Shown one piece after another: positions 1 through 8,352 of a stretch of DNA of 64,000 nucleotides. A program made the position numbers and the translations under genes. This DNA is from CBDBCU01 sp965242615 (lineage in GTDB: Bacteria; Chloroflexota; Dehalococcoidia; Lucifugimonadales; UBA3495), in assembly GCA_965242615.1 (NCBI GenBank), contig CBDESR010000005.1:1302001-1366000 (forward strand), in the 5' to 3' direction. The notes below the pieces were generated by a model that did not search any database, was not told the DNA's origin, and worked only from the letters and a program-made list of their open reading frames with translations. Position 1 is the first letter of the stretch; every line of letters starts with the position of its first letter.

Positions 1-815
1 CCGGCGGCGATTTGGGTGAAAGTTCCGGCGGGCGGGCGAGCTTGCTCCGGGGACTTGTCGCCTTGGCAGACGGTGACCCCATCTTGCCGCAAGGCGCAGG
101 TAGTGTGTACGCCCAAAGCCAGGGCTTGGAAATTGCCGCTGAGCAAATTAGCCTGCCCATATCGATTGCTCCCCCAGCAGCGCAAGCCGCCGCCGGCGGT
201 CAATCCGCAGCTATGGCCGCCGCCGGCGGCGATGGCGGTAAAGGTTACGCCCGGCGGCGGCGTGGCGCGCCCGTATTTTTCCCAGCCCCAACATTGAGCG
301 CGTCCGTCAACGCGCAAGGCGCAACTGTGCTGCTTCCCGGCGTCCACCATCGTAAATTGTCCCGGCGGGGGAATAGCTTTGTTATGTAAGTTCTCGCCCC
401 AACAATAAAGGCTGCCGTCAACTTTCAGACCGCAGGCAAAGGACAGCCCCACGGTTATCTGCGTGAATCTCTCCCCCTCCGGAGCGTCCTTCAGGTCATA
501 AACATTATCATCCCCCCAGCAAACCGCCTTGCCGTCGGCTTGCAAGCCGCAGGTATGATATTTGCCGACCGCTACCTGTACCAGCGGGACGAAATCCGGC
601 GGAGGGGTAGCCGCCGGATTTGCTGACGGGACGCCGGGCGCCGTTGACGGCGTTGCTGGGGTGGTAGAACAAGCGGCGGTCAACAGCAGGAGCAGGAACA
701 GAGCCGCCAAGCCAATAGGAAATAGCCGGCTTTGGCGCGGCGGGCGCGCAACAGCATATTCAGCAGTCGACTGTTGCCGCCCCGGACGCTGACGGTAGTA
801 ATGAAAACGGGGCAT
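1..815 (-). CDS. RCC1-repeat lipoprotein (C-terminus outside window)
   Basis: The frame is open on the minus strand from an ATG at 815 to the left edge, so the C-terminus is missing. Residues 34-48 form a hydrophobic signal segment ending in TAAC, a probable lipobox with the lipidated Cys at about residue 49. A Thr/Pro/Ala-rich linker follows. From about residue 78 there are at least five repeats of roughly 40 residues with the pattern HTCGLxxDGxxxCWG, then a Pro-Gly pair, then FTxIxAG. This is the RCC1/BNR-type beta-propeller blade as found in bacterial secreted proteins. The protein is probably anchored outside the membrane and binds an unknown ligand. The paired Cys in each blade suggests disulfides. 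Family assignment is firm; function is unknown. Confidence 0.85.
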   Translation of the reverse strand, partial: MPRFHYYRQRPGRQQSTAEYAVARPPRQSRLFPIGLAALFLLLLLTAACSTTPATPSTAPGVPSANPAATPPPDFVPLVQVAVGKYHTCGLQADGKAVCWGDDNVYDLKDAPEGERFTQITVGLSFACGLKVDGSLYCWGENLHNKAIPPPGQFTMVDAGKQHSCALRVDGRAQCWGWEKYGRATPPPGVTFTAIAAGGGHSCGLTAGGGLRCWGSNRYGQANLLSGNFQALALGVHTTCALRQDGVTVCQGDKSPEQARPPAGTFTQIAA

Positions 816-1592
816 AAGTCAGCGCAGCAACGCGGCTAAACCGGGCCGGTCAAGCTGGCAATCACCGTGTCCAGCCGGGCGGCGGCCTGGGCCGTTACCG
901 CCGCCGGTCAGCCGCCGTGGGGATTTAGTATTCCAGAGAAAGCCGACAGCTCGGCCGCGCCGGTAGAGCCGCCGCGCCACCCTAGCCCGCCCCAGTTCCC
1001 GCGGCCGGGCAGTGGGGTTAAGGACGGTGATCTGGCTCGGGGTTGCGGATGGCATTTCGTCAACTCTTGCTGGATGGCAAGGGGTATGCTATAGAGGCGC
1101 AACGGGAATTATAGGGCTAAACCAAACCAATGGCAAGGCAGAGCAACGGCCAGAATGATTGCCTTGGAAAGCGCCGGGGTTCCGGACCGGTCAACCCAAA
1201 CGACGTCGGACTAAACCAGTTCAGAATTGGGGCGGCAAGTTGCCGCCGGAGGGCTTGCCGGGCGGCCAAGGCGAAGGCTCAACCGGCCACGGCCACGCCA
1301 GATATAAGACTTTGTCGTTCTTGGATGAGGTAACTTGGGGCGCGCCGCCGAAGTTACTGGTTTCCTCCGGCGATATGACCGGAACGACTTGCGCGTCGGG
1401 CTCGTCCGCCGCTGTCCTGAGGTTCTCCTTGTTCCAGTGTCCGCTACGACATCGTATCATATACCGTATCCAACTCCCGGCAGGGTTTTTTTTAAGGGAG
1501 TTATATGCCTGTTCACACAGCCTATCTGGAAACCGCCGGCAATCGGAACGCATCCCTAGCCAATGCGCAAACAAGTATATAATTCCCTTTCC
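816..1592. other. long intergenic region, nothing convincing
   Basis: No frame on either strand here has a credible start, ribosome site and protein-like composition. Short open frames exist on both strands but overlap each other and resemble no family I know. There is no clear hairpin and no tRNA. It may be decayed DNA between the RCC1 gene and the promoter at 1593. Confidence 0.5.
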
Positions 1593-1621
1593 TTGACACT
1601 TATGCGGGTTGATTGTATGCT
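1593..1621 (+). promoter_or_regulatory. sigma-70-type promoter for the MaoC/SDR genes
   Basis: TTGACA at 1593-1598 and TATGCT at 1616-1621 are separated by 17 bases, a near-consensus arrangement. It lies 33 bases before the GTG start at 1655 and points along the operon. Confidence 0.7.
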
Positions 1622-1654
1622 TTTGCCGTTCAGTCAAGGGGGAGGTTTTTTGTT

Positions 1655-2113
1655 GTGTCCAGTCAGGAAGCTTTGATTAGCGAGGAGATGCGGCGGCAGG
1701 CTATCGGGTTGGAAGGGGCGCCGGCGGTTATGGAAGTGGAAAAAGGCCACATCCTGCGCTTTGCCGAGGCGATTGGCGACCCTAATATCCAGTGGACGGA
1801 GGAGGCAACCGCGCGTAAGGGCCGCTACGGGGGGATTACGGCGCCGCCGACTTTTTTGCGGGCAATGCGGGGGGCAACGGTGGATTTGCCCTTTGAGTTG
1901 TCCTTCAGCCGGCGGTTGGACGCCGGCAGCGATTGGGAGTATTTTCAACCGGTACGGCCGGGAGACCGGATTACGGCGGTGGCGCGGATTGCCGATTTGA
2001 CGGAGCGGAGCGGCCGGTTAGGGCGGATGGTTTTTATGACGACGGTGACTACTTACCGCAATCAGTTTGAGGAAGTGGTGGCGACGCAGACCAATACGCT
2101 GATTGCCTACTAA
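1655..2113 (+). CDS. MaoC-like dehydratase, N-terminal hot-dog type
   Basis: The protein has about 152 residues and looks like the FAS1-like/HTD2-type dehydratase N-terminal domain, a single hot-dog fold that pairs with a MaoC domain to hydrate or dehydrate acyl thioesters. It contains the family pattern ILRFAEAIGDPN followed by GGITAPPTFL. I choose GTG 1655 because AGGGGGAGG lies nine bases upstream; an ATG at 1613 would overlap the promoter. The next gene, a MaoC domain, starts 22 bases after this stop, and an SDR follows. The two MaoC-type proteins are probably subunits of one heterodimeric (R)-hydroxyacyl-thioester dehydratase. The substrate is not inferable. Confidence 0.8.
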   Translation: MSSQEALISEEMRRQAIGLEGAPAVMEVEKGHILRFAEAIGDPNIQWTEEATARKGRYGGITAPPTFLRAMRGATVDLPFELSFSRRLDAGSDWEYFQPVRPGDRITAVARIADLTERSGRLGRMVFMTTVTTYRNQFEEVVATQTNTLIAY

Positions 2114-2135
2114 TTCCGAAGCGGGAGGGGGGTAT

Positions 2136-2570
2136 ATGGCCGAGCAAGTTTATTGGGAGGATGTGGCCGAGGGTATGGAACTGCCCGCCTTGGTCAAGGA
2201 GACGACGACGCGGCAGCTGGTGCAGTATGCCGGGGCGTCGGGGGATTTTTACGAAATCCACTACGATAAGGACTTTGCCATCGGCAATCAGCTGGACGGC
2301 CCCATCCTGCACGGGGCGTTGAAAAGTGCCTTTCTGGGGCAGCTGGTGACCGATTGGATGGGGCCGTTGGGGACGCTGAAACGGCTGCAATGCCAGTATC
2401 GGGGGATGGATGCGCCGGGGCAACCGATTACGGTTAAGGGGAGCGTGACCCGGAAGTATGCGGCGGATGGGGAGTATCTGGTGGAGTGCGAGCTGCGGTT
2501 GGAGAATGCCCAAGGGCAGAATACTACGCCGGGGACGGCGACGGTGGCGCTGCCGAGCCGGGGCGGGTAG
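2136..2570 (+). CDS. MaoC-family (R)-hydratase/dehydratase subunit
   Basis: This 144-residue single hot-dog protein has the MaoC catalytic stretch GDFYEIHYDKDFA, with the Asp and His expected of hydratase 2 enzymes, followed by GPILHG. It should carry the catalytic residues, while the preceding gene supplies the partner fold. ATG 2136 is chosen because GGGAGGGGGG lies just upstream; the reading frame also extends back to 2103 but with no better start. Together with the SDRs at 2702 and 4849 it forms a hydroxyacyl-CoA or lipid oxidation module. That role is inferred from neighbours. Confidence 0.82.
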   Translation: MAEQVYWEDVAEGMELPALVKETTTRQLVQYAGASGDFYEIHYDKDFAIGNQLDGPILHGALKSAFLGQLVTDWMGPLGTLKRLQCQYRGMDAPGQPITVKGSVTRKYAADGEYLVECELRLENAQGQNTTPGTATVALPSRGG

Positions 2571-2701
2571 AGGGGCTTTTACGCTATCCCCGGTCATCCC
2601 CGGCATCGCAGGGCGGTCGGGATGGCATAGCGGGGTGACTTCCGTTCTTTGCTTTTAAGGAAATTACGCCAACTAAACCAGAAATCGAGGTTAGAACTGA
2701 T

Positions 2702-3622
2702 ATGGCAGAGATACTGCAAGACAAGGTAGCCATTGTGACCGGGGCCGGGCGCGGCGTGGGTCGGGGGGTTGCTATGCTGATGGCGGCCGAGGGGGCCAAG
2801 GTAGTCGTGGTGGACCCGGGGGTGAATGTGGACGGGAGCGGCTTTGACCAGTCCATCGCCGAGGAGATGGTGGGGGAAATCCGGCAGGCGGGCGGTACGG
2901 CCGTGGCTTGTATGGAGTCGGTGGCGACGATGGCGGGCGGGGAGAAAATCGTCCAGACGGCCATTGACGCCTATGGCAAGCTGGACATCGTCGTTACCTG
3001 CGCCGGCATCCTGCGGGATCGGATGATTTTCAATATGACGGAGCAGGAGTGGGATGATGTGATTGCCGTCCACCTGAAGGGGACTTTCAGCGTGGTCAAG
3101 AACGCCTGCATCCTGTTTCGGCAGCAGCGTTCCGGGCGCATCATCACTTTCAGCAGCCAGTCGGGGTTGCAGGGCAATTCGGGGCAAGCCAACTATGGGG
3201 CGGCCAAGTCGGGCATCGCCGGGTTCACCAAGGTGGTGGCGCGGGATATGGGGCGCTATGGGGTCACGGCTAATGCCATTGCGCCGCGGGCAACGACCCG
3301 GATGATTGGGGCGATACCGGACAGCGCGGCGGAAATTCGGGCGCGCGGCGGGGTGCAAGGTCTGGACCAGGGGGATGAGCCGGAGACGATGAACCCGGAT
3401 GACATTGCGCCCTTTGTCTGCTATCTGGCGAGCGACTATGCGGCCAATGTGAACGGGCAGACTTTCCTAGTCTATGCCAGTGAAATATCGTTGATGTCGC
3501 AGCCGCGGCCGCAGCGTTCCATCTATAACCCGGAAGGGCATTGGAGTATGGCGGCGATTGCGCCGCAAGCCCGGAATCATTTGACCCGGAACATTTATAA
3601 CCCGGCGCCGCCGCGGGGGTAG
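2702..3622 (+). CDS. SDR-family oxidoreductase (hydroxyacyl dehydrogenase-like)
   Basis: The 306-residue protein is a classical NAD(P)-dependent short-chain dehydrogenase. It has the nucleotide-binding motif TGAGRGVG near the N-terminus, a CAG motif, Ser in FSSQSG and the catalytic YGAAK. The C-terminus extends about 50 residues past the usual fold and carries the pattern HNPAP-like end shared with the paralogue at 4849. With the two MaoC proteins it likely oxidises a 3-hydroxyacyl thioester or related lipid. The start ATG 2702 lies 131 bases after the MaoC stop. The paralogue at 4849 is about three-quarters identical, with almost unchanged stretches in the middle, so the pair arose by duplication. 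Confidence 0.88.
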   Translation: MAEILQDKVAIVTGAGRGVGRGVAMLMAAEGAKVVVVDPGVNVDGSGFDQSIAEEMVGEIRQAGGTAVACMESVATMAGGEKIVQTAIDAYGKLDIVVTCAGILRDRMIFNMTEQEWDDVIAVHLKGTFSVVKNACILFRQQRSGRIITFSSQSGLQGNSGQANYGAAKSGIAGFTKVVARDMGRYGVTANAIAPRATTRMIGAIPDSAAEIRARGGVQGLDQGDEPETMNPDDIAPFVCYLASDYAANVNGQTFLVYASEISLMSQPRPQRSIYNPEGHWSMAAIAPQARNHLTRNIYNPAPPRG

Positions 3623-3660
3623 CGCGGCGGCGGGACGCCGGGAAAAGGGCAGGCAAAGCG

Positions 3661-4392
3661 ATGGCAACCAAGGCGACATTGGAACGGGCGCAGGAGGCGG
3701 AGGAACTGCTGCACGCGGCGGAGGTGGACTTGGCGGCCGGCCGGGAGCAGCCGGGCGCGCTGAAGGCGTGGGATGCCGCGGTTATTGCAGTGAAGGCAGT
3801 AGCGGAGCCGCGGGGGTGGGATTGCGACGGCTGGGGGGAAATTAACGCTGCCGTCAAGAAGTTGGAAAAGGAGAGCGGCGTTAAGGGTTTGACCAGCGGG
3901 TTCGGCACGGCGGATGCGCTGCGCACCCAAGGGGAGTACGGCCTTATGTACGAGGGGGATGGCGTGGAGGTCGATTTTCCGCGGGTGCAACAGTTCGTGG
4001 TGCAGATGCTGGATTTGGCGGCTCCTGACCGGCCAAAGAAAGTTGTTCCGGAGAAAGCCCGATTGGCCCGGGAGTTGCTGGAGAATGTCCATTACGATTT
4101 TGGAGAGGGCAAGGGGGAAAAGGGTTCGGAAAATATGTGGCAGGCGGTATCCGGCGCGCTGCAAGCGGTAGCTGAGGAACGGCGTTGGCGGTGTGGTACT
4201 GTGGCGGAAATGCGGGAAGTTGCGGCGGCCTTGGCCCGGGAAACCGGGGACTGCCGGTTCATTGGCGGGTTTGCGGTGGCAGAAACCTACTTTGCCAACT
4301 TTGCCCGGGAGTTTTTCTCTGACGAACATGATGATTACGCCCGACCGCTGGTGCGACGGTTCGTCATCCGGGTACTGCACCGGCTATCCTGA
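3661..4392 (+). CDS. PaREP1/HEPN-like protein with two domains
   Basis: The 243 residues contain two copies of a helical unit. Residues 1-115 and 125-243 each run as an ALL-alpha stretch with a SEN/W-A...AVA-E-RRW pattern and a closing FV...VL helix. This is characteristic of the PaREP1/PaREP8 family, which is related to HEPN folds. The second unit (GSENMWQAVSGALQAVAEE) is the clearer match. HEPN proteins are often RNases or toxin partners, but no RxxxxH catalytic motif is evident, so I do not claim a nuclease. It sits between two SDR paralogues and 17 bases before another member of the same family at 4410. Confidence 0.65.
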   Translation: MATKATLERAQEAEELLHAAEVDLAAGREQPGALKAWDAAVIAVKAVAEPRGWDCDGWGEINAAVKKLEKESGVKGLTSGFGTADALRTQGEYGLMYEGDGVEVDFPRVQQFVVQMLDLAAPDRPKKVVPEKARLARELLENVHYDFGEGKGEKGSENMWQAVSGALQAVAEERRWRCGTVAEMREVAAALARETGDCRFIGGFAVAETYFANFAREFFSDEHDDYARPLVRRFVIRVLHRLS

Positions 4393-4409
4393 CCAAGAGA
4401 GGTTAGACC

Positions 4410-4763
4410 ATCGAACCGGAGGAACACATAACGACGGCCCGGCTTTTTCTGGAGGAATCCGACCGGGAATTTGCGACCGGGGATAAACTGCAAGGCTCGG
4501 AAAAGCTGTGGGGGGCGGCGGCGCATATCATTATTGCCATCGCTCAACGGGAGGGACGCCGTTACAACAAGCATCCGCATTTGGAAGAGGCAGTACTGAG
4601 GCTAAGTCGAAATCCCGGCAATGGGGTTTCGGTGCAGGACTTCAAAATCGCTGAGCGGCTCCATGTCTATTTCTATCACGCTCAGTTGTCCGACACTGAA
4701 CTGATGGACTACCGCCGGCAAGTGCAGTCTTTCGTGAACCGGTTGTTGCAAATCGCAACCTGA
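4410..4763 (+). CDS. PaREP1/HEPN-like protein with apparent ATC start
   Basis: The frame is open from a TAG at 4404 to the TGA at 4763. It encodes a complete PaREP1-type unit with ITTARLFLEESDREF, then GSEKLWGAAAH, then a C-terminal LHVYFYH helix. The natural beginning of the domain is the codon at 4410, which reads ATC, with AGAGAGG nine bases upstream. There is no ATG or GTG anywhere in the frame. The first standard start, TTG 4581, would remove half the domain. Either the gene uses the rare ATC start, or a single ATG-to-ATC change has silenced it. It follows the related two-domain gene by 17 bases. Confidence 0.6.
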   Translation: MEPEEHITTARLFLEESDREFATGDKLQGSEKLWGAAAHIIIAIAQREGRRYNKHPHLEEAVLRLSRNPGNGVSVQDFKIAERLHVYFYHAQLSDTELMDYRRQVQSFVNRLLQIAT

Positions 4764-4848
4764 CCGGGTAAATCCCGGATTGAGCGGCCTAAAACCAGCC
4801 AATCCCGTAACCCAAACCTAAACTTAACTCCAGAGAGGGAGCGCAGCA

Positions 4849-5769
4849 ATGCCCGATTTGTTGAAGGATAAGGTAGCAATCGTAACCGGCTCTGGCCGCG
4901 GTGTCGGCAAGGGGGTGGCTTTGCAAATGGCCGCTGAGGGGGCCAAGGTGGTCGTGGTCGACCCCGGGGTGAACCTGGATGGCAGCGGGGCGGACCAGTC
5001 CGTGGCCCAGGAGGTGGTCGAGGAAATCAAGGCGGCCGGGGGGGGCGGGACGGCGTGTATGGAGTCGGTGGCGACGATGGCGGGCGGGGAGAAAATCGTG
5101 CAGACGGCCATTGACGCTTACGGCCAGCTGGACATTGTGGTTACTTGCGCCGGCATTTTGCGGGATCGGATGATTTTCAATATGTCGGAACAGGAGTGGG
5201 ATGATGTGATTGCGGTTCACCTGAAGGGGACGTTCAGCGTGGTCAAGAACGCCTGCATCCTGTTTCGGCAGCAGCGTTCCGGGCGGGTCATCACTTTCAG
5301 CTCGACTTCCGGGCTGTATGGCAATTCGGGGCAAGCCAACTACGGGGCGGCCAAGGATGGCATTGCCGGCTTTACCCGGGTAGTGGCGCGGGATATGGGG
5401 CGTTACGGGGTGACGGCTAATTCCATTGCGCCCAGCGCGTCGACGCGGATGATTGGCAGCGTGCCGGAGGAAGCGCGGGATTTACGGGCAGCCCGGGGGA
5501 TGACCGGCGGCAATGTGGGGGAATTGCGCGGTCAGCCGGAGGATATTGCGCCCTTTGTTACCTGGCTGGCTTCCGACGAGGCGGCGTCGGTGAACGGGCA
5601 TATCTTTTATGTTACCGCCGGGTTGGTAAGCCTGCTGAATGAGCCGGAGCCGGTGCGGACGATGCATAAGGAAGGGCGGTGGACGATTGAGGAAATCATC
5701 CGGGTGTTTCCGGCGACTTTAGGGGTGGAACTGCATAACCCGGCGCCGGCGCCCCCGCCGGCGGGTTAG
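4849..5769 (+). CDS. SDR-family oxidoreductase, paralogue of 2702
   Basis: This 306-residue protein is collinear with the SDR at 2702. It has TGSGRGVG for NAD(P) binding, FSSTSG and YGAAK at the active site, and the same long C-terminal tail ending in HNPAPAPPPAG. The block ACMESVATMAGG and the following 60 residues are almost identical between the two. The ribosome site GAGAGGGAG precedes ATG 4849. Divergence concentrates after residue 200, where substrate-binding loops lie, so the two enzymes may act on different acyl chains. The gene is followed by the methyltransferase at 5782 with 12 bases between. Confidence 0.88.
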   Translation: MPDLLKDKVAIVTGSGRGVGKGVALQMAAEGAKVVVVDPGVNLDGSGADQSVAQEVVEEIKAAGGGGTACMESVATMAGGEKIVQTAIDAYGQLDIVVTCAGILRDRMIFNMSEQEWDDVIAVHLKGTFSVVKNACILFRQQRSGRVITFSSTSGLYGNSGQANYGAAKDGIAGFTRVVARDMGRYGVTANSIAPSASTRMIGSVPEEARDLRAARGMTGGNVGELRGQPEDIAPFVTWLASDEAASVNGHIFYVTAGLVSLLNEPEPVRTMHKEGRWTIEEIIRVFPATLGVELHNPAPAPPPAG

Positions 5770-5781
5770 GGTCGGGCAGGA

Positions 5782-6492
5782 ATGGCAACGGTTTTCGGGA
5801 CGGTCCGAGACCGGCGGCCGGGCAAGTCGCCGCCGGTGGAGTGGCCGTTGCCGTTGAATCAGCGCAACCGCTATGACGGCTTGCAGCTGCTGGCGGAAAT
5901 GGCGGCGGAGTCGGTTCCGCTGTGCATTTTCGACCCGCAGTATCGGGGCATCCTGGACAAGATGCAGTATGGCAATGAAGGGGTGAGCCGGGGGCGGCGG
6001 CGGAGCGGGTTGCCGCAGATGCCGGAGGATACTATCGCCGCCTTTATTGAGGGCATTGGGCGGGTATTGACGCCCTCCGGGCATCTGCTGCTGTGGATTG
6101 ACAAGTTTCACCTGTGTACCGGCATTCAGCTGCGGCCGGAGTTGGAACAGTCGGGCTTGGAAGTGGTGGATTTGGTGACCTGGAACAAGGGTCGGATGGG
6201 GATGGGCTACCGCACCCGGCGTTTCGGCGAACACCTGCTAATCATCCAGAAACAGCCCAAACGGGCCAAGGGGGTATGGCAACGGCACGACATCCCGGAT
6301 GTGTGGACGGAATCGGTGCCGCAACAAGCCGGCGTACATCCCAAGCCTGTAAAACTGCAAGCGGCGTTGATTGAGGCGGTGACGGACCCGGGGGATGTGG
6401 TATTAGACCCGGCGGCGGGGAGTTATTCGGTGTTGGCGGCGGCGCAGTTGGCGGGGCGGGAGTTTTTGGGGTGTGATATATGGTCAGAATAG
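5782..6492 (+). CDS. type II DNA methyltransferase (beta-class, N4/N6)
   Basis: The 236-residue protein has the amino-methyltransferase motifs in beta-class order. The catalytic motif IV is near residue 50 and reads DPQY in place of the usual DPPY. The SAM-binding motif, DPAAGSYS, follows near the C-terminus after HPKPVKL. Gln for the first Pro in motif IV is seen in some active members. The next gene starts inside its 3' end (13-base overlap) and encodes a nuclease-like protein, so this is the modification half of a type II restriction-modification pair. The recognition sequence cannot be read from the gene. Confidence 0.85.
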   Translation: MATVFGTVRDRRPGKSPPVEWPLPLNQRNRYDGLQLLAEMAAESVPLCIFDPQYRGILDKMQYGNEGVSRGRRRSGLPQMPEDTIAAFIEGIGRVLTPSGHLLLWIDKFHLCTGIQLRPELEQSGLEVVDLVTWNKGRMGMGYRTRRFGEHLLIIQKQPKRAKGVWQRHDIPDVWTESVPQQAGVHPKPVKLQAALIEAVTDPGDVVLDPAAGSYSVLAAAQLAGREFLGCDIWSE

Positions 6493-7172
6493 ACGCGGGA
6501 AAACCCGGCCGCCGGGATGGCGGTTACGCCCGGATGTTTGACGACGCGGAAATTGGGGCGCTCATTTCCCGTATCCACGCCACCAGCATCCGGGCCGGGA
6601 ACGAACTGGAGCATATCGTCGAGCGGGAGGCACGAGCGAACCAAACCCGCATAGCTGACCTGGACCGTTTCTTGGCAAACGGCGTTGACGGCGTGTTTAT
6701 CGCCGACAAAAAGACCATCAAAGCGGCAAAGCGCATTGACTTCCCCGGCGCGGAACCGGATTATCTCATATTCGTGCGCCAAGGAACCCGCCGTCTTTGC
6801 TATGTGGTGGAACTGAAAGACGGCGACCAGTTCGACACCAAGAAATCCAGCGGCGAAGTTGACTCGCTTACCCGGTTCAGCACTACTGTGGGTTCCACTT
6901 TGCCCTACGAAACCGCCATCAGGATTTGCTCGTTCAATCAGGACGATAAAGAGGCTATCGTTACCGGATTCAAGCGTACTGTCGACAAGAGTCTGGTATG
7001 GACGGGCCGGGAGTTTTGCGAATTGCTGGGCTTCGACTATGACGCTATCCTGGAGGAGCGGCGAGCAGACGCCGCAGCCAATCGCCGGTTTCTGGTGCAG
7101 CAATTATTTGATATGCCGGCGGTAAGGGACATATTGCGGGATACCGTACTCGAGCAAATCGAGGGCGGTTAA
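6480..7172 (+). CDS. type II restriction endonuclease (PD-(D/E)XK)
   Basis: The 230-residue protein has a PD-(D/E)XK nuclease signature: EPDYLIF followed by a beta strand and VVELKDG, giving Asp, Glu and Lys in the right spacing. The start ATG overlaps the methyltransferase stop by 13 bases, so translation is likely coupled and the methyltransferase is made first. I recognise the fold but not the specificity. No control (C) protein gene is visible upstream. Confidence 0.75.
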   Translation: MVRIDAGKPGRRDGGYARMFDDAEIGALISRIHATSIRAGNELEHIVEREARANQTRIADLDRFLANGVDGVFIADKKTIKAAKRIDFPGAEPDYLIFVRQGTRRLCYVVELKDGDQFDTKKSSGEVDSLTRFSTTVGSTLPYETAIRICSFNQDDKEAIVTGFKRTVDKSLVWTGREFCELLGFDYDAILEERRADAAANRRFLVQQLFDMPAVRDILRDTVLEQIEGG

Positions 7173-7605
7173 AGCGTAGCTATGATAATTCCAGAGTGTC
7201 ATCTGGGGTTTCCCTTCATTGAAAACGGTTACTTGGAAACTGTGGGCAGCGACCGCCCGAGGCTTGGGGGCAGTTTTTACTCATCCCCAAGTGGCCCAGT
7301 TTATGGCGCAGGGGGTTGCGACGGTTGGCCGTGCATTTACCGGAACGATGGCGACAAATGACCCTGCCCCAAAGGGAACCCGGAGTGCCTGATACTACTA
7401 ACCGGCTGGAGGGACGGTTTTCGGACAGATTAAACCCCGCTATCGGTTGACCCGGGGCTGAAAGCGCCGCCCGGGGCGGCTAACTTTATGGTGGTGTTGG
7501 ACGATGTATTGCAATAGACCAGCACAAATTGACCGCCCAACCCGGCCGCCGCCCGGAATGCCAACACTTTCTGAAACAGTGCACGGTCCGGGCTGAAAGG
7601 GCTGG
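7173..7605. other. intergenic region, nothing convincing
   Basis: Between the endonuclease stop and the vapC stop I see no credible gene. A 59-codon frame starts near 7182 but has no ribosome site or family resemblance. No strong terminator hairpin is visible. Confidence 0.4.
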
Positions 7606-7998
7606 TCAGTAGATAGTCTCTACATAGGGATACTGGCGTATCAGCCGGTCGGAAGTTACTAACGGGCATTGGTAGATTCGGGCGGTCGCCACGATAATCT
7701 GGTCGGATGGGTCTCGATGGAAACCGCCCGGCAACTGGGTGGACGCTACGGCAATTTCCGGCGTCAAGTCCAGCAGCTCCACGCCCGGGTAGCGCAATGC
7801 GGTATCCATCCATTCGGACACCGGCACGGCAAACTGCAACCGGCCGATCTGCGCCAGTTTGGCAACTTCCCAACAAGAGATGACGCTGACCCCAATATGC
7901 CCGCGCTCGTTGTCGGCAATGGCTCGGATTTGCGCCGAAGTCAGTCGGGTAATATCCAAGGTCCACTGAACCCAGATATTGGTGTCCAGCATAATCAT
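7606..7998 (-). CDS. vapC: VapC-type PIN-domain toxin
   Basis: The 130-residue protein is a PIN-domain ribonuclease. It starts MIMLDTN with the first acidic residue at position 5. It has Glu in SCWEVAKL, Asp in DPSDQIIVATA and Asp in LVTSDRLI, the four acidic metal ligands of VapC toxins. Its ATG overlaps the stop of the upstream gene by four bases (ATGA), the usual layout for an antitoxin-toxin pair. It likely cleaves RNA when released from the antitoxin at 7995. Confidence 0.9.
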   Translation of the reverse strand: MIMLDTNIWVQWTLDITRLTSAQIRAIADNERGHIGVSVISCWEVAKLAQIGRLQFAVPVSEWMDTALRYPGVELLDLTPEIAVASTQLPGGFHRDPSDQIIVATARIYQCPLVTSDRLIRQYPYVETIY

Positions 7999-8225
7999 TT
8001 CAGGGCGTCCCAGTCCTCCAACGGCACGGCCGGGTCGAAAGGCCGCTCGTACTTGTAGGGCAAGCCGCGCAAGGGGTAGCGTTCCGCTTCGGACTGCTCT
8101 GCCGCCGGCGGAGGCGGCAAGGGCTTCACTACCACTTCCACTTGCTCCCCCGCCGCAAAGGGCAGTCCGTCAATTTGGATGATGCCGCCGTCAGTTACTG
8201 CGGTCCGGGTAGTGAATGTAACCAT
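7995..8225 (-). CDS. vapB: VapB-like antitoxin
   Basis: The 76-residue protein begins with a beta-rich MazE/AbrB-like or DUF2281-like segment (ITDGGIIQIDGLPF-type, then EVVVKPLP) and ends in a short tail (LRGLPYKYERPFDPAVPLED, acidic) that would wrap around the toxin. It lies directly upstream of vapC with a four-base overlap. Expected role: neutralise the toxin and repress the shared promoter. Confidence 0.8.
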   Translation of the reverse strand: MVTFTTRTAVTDGGIIQIDGLPFAAGEQVEVVVKPLPPPPAAEQSEAERYPLRGLPYKYERPFDPAVPLEDWDALK

Positions 8226-8284
8226 TGGAATTAGCCCTCTCTTGCCGGGTTTTCGTCATTATACACTATAACCGCAACCGCCCC

Positions 8285-8313
8285 TTGTTAGCAATGGCGC
8301 GGCCAGTTATAAT
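8285..8313 (+). promoter_or_regulatory. sigma-70-type promoter
   Basis: TTGTTA at 8285-8290 and a perfect TATAAT at 8308-8313 have a 17-base spacer. It lies 40 bases upstream of the GTG at 8353 and faces it. Confidence 0.6.
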
Positions 8314-8352
8314 GGCGGAGAGCCGGCAACGAAATCACAAGGGGGAAAATTA

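Noticed and set aside
12..389. Plus-strand frame over the window start
   Set aside because: It is the complement of the RCC1-repeat gene on the minus strand, whose repeats, lipobox and frame are unmistakable.
1159..1637. Overlapping frames on both strands between the RCC1 gene and the MaoC genes
   Set aside because: No ribosome site, no family resemblance and low-complexity composition; a clear promoter begins at 1593.
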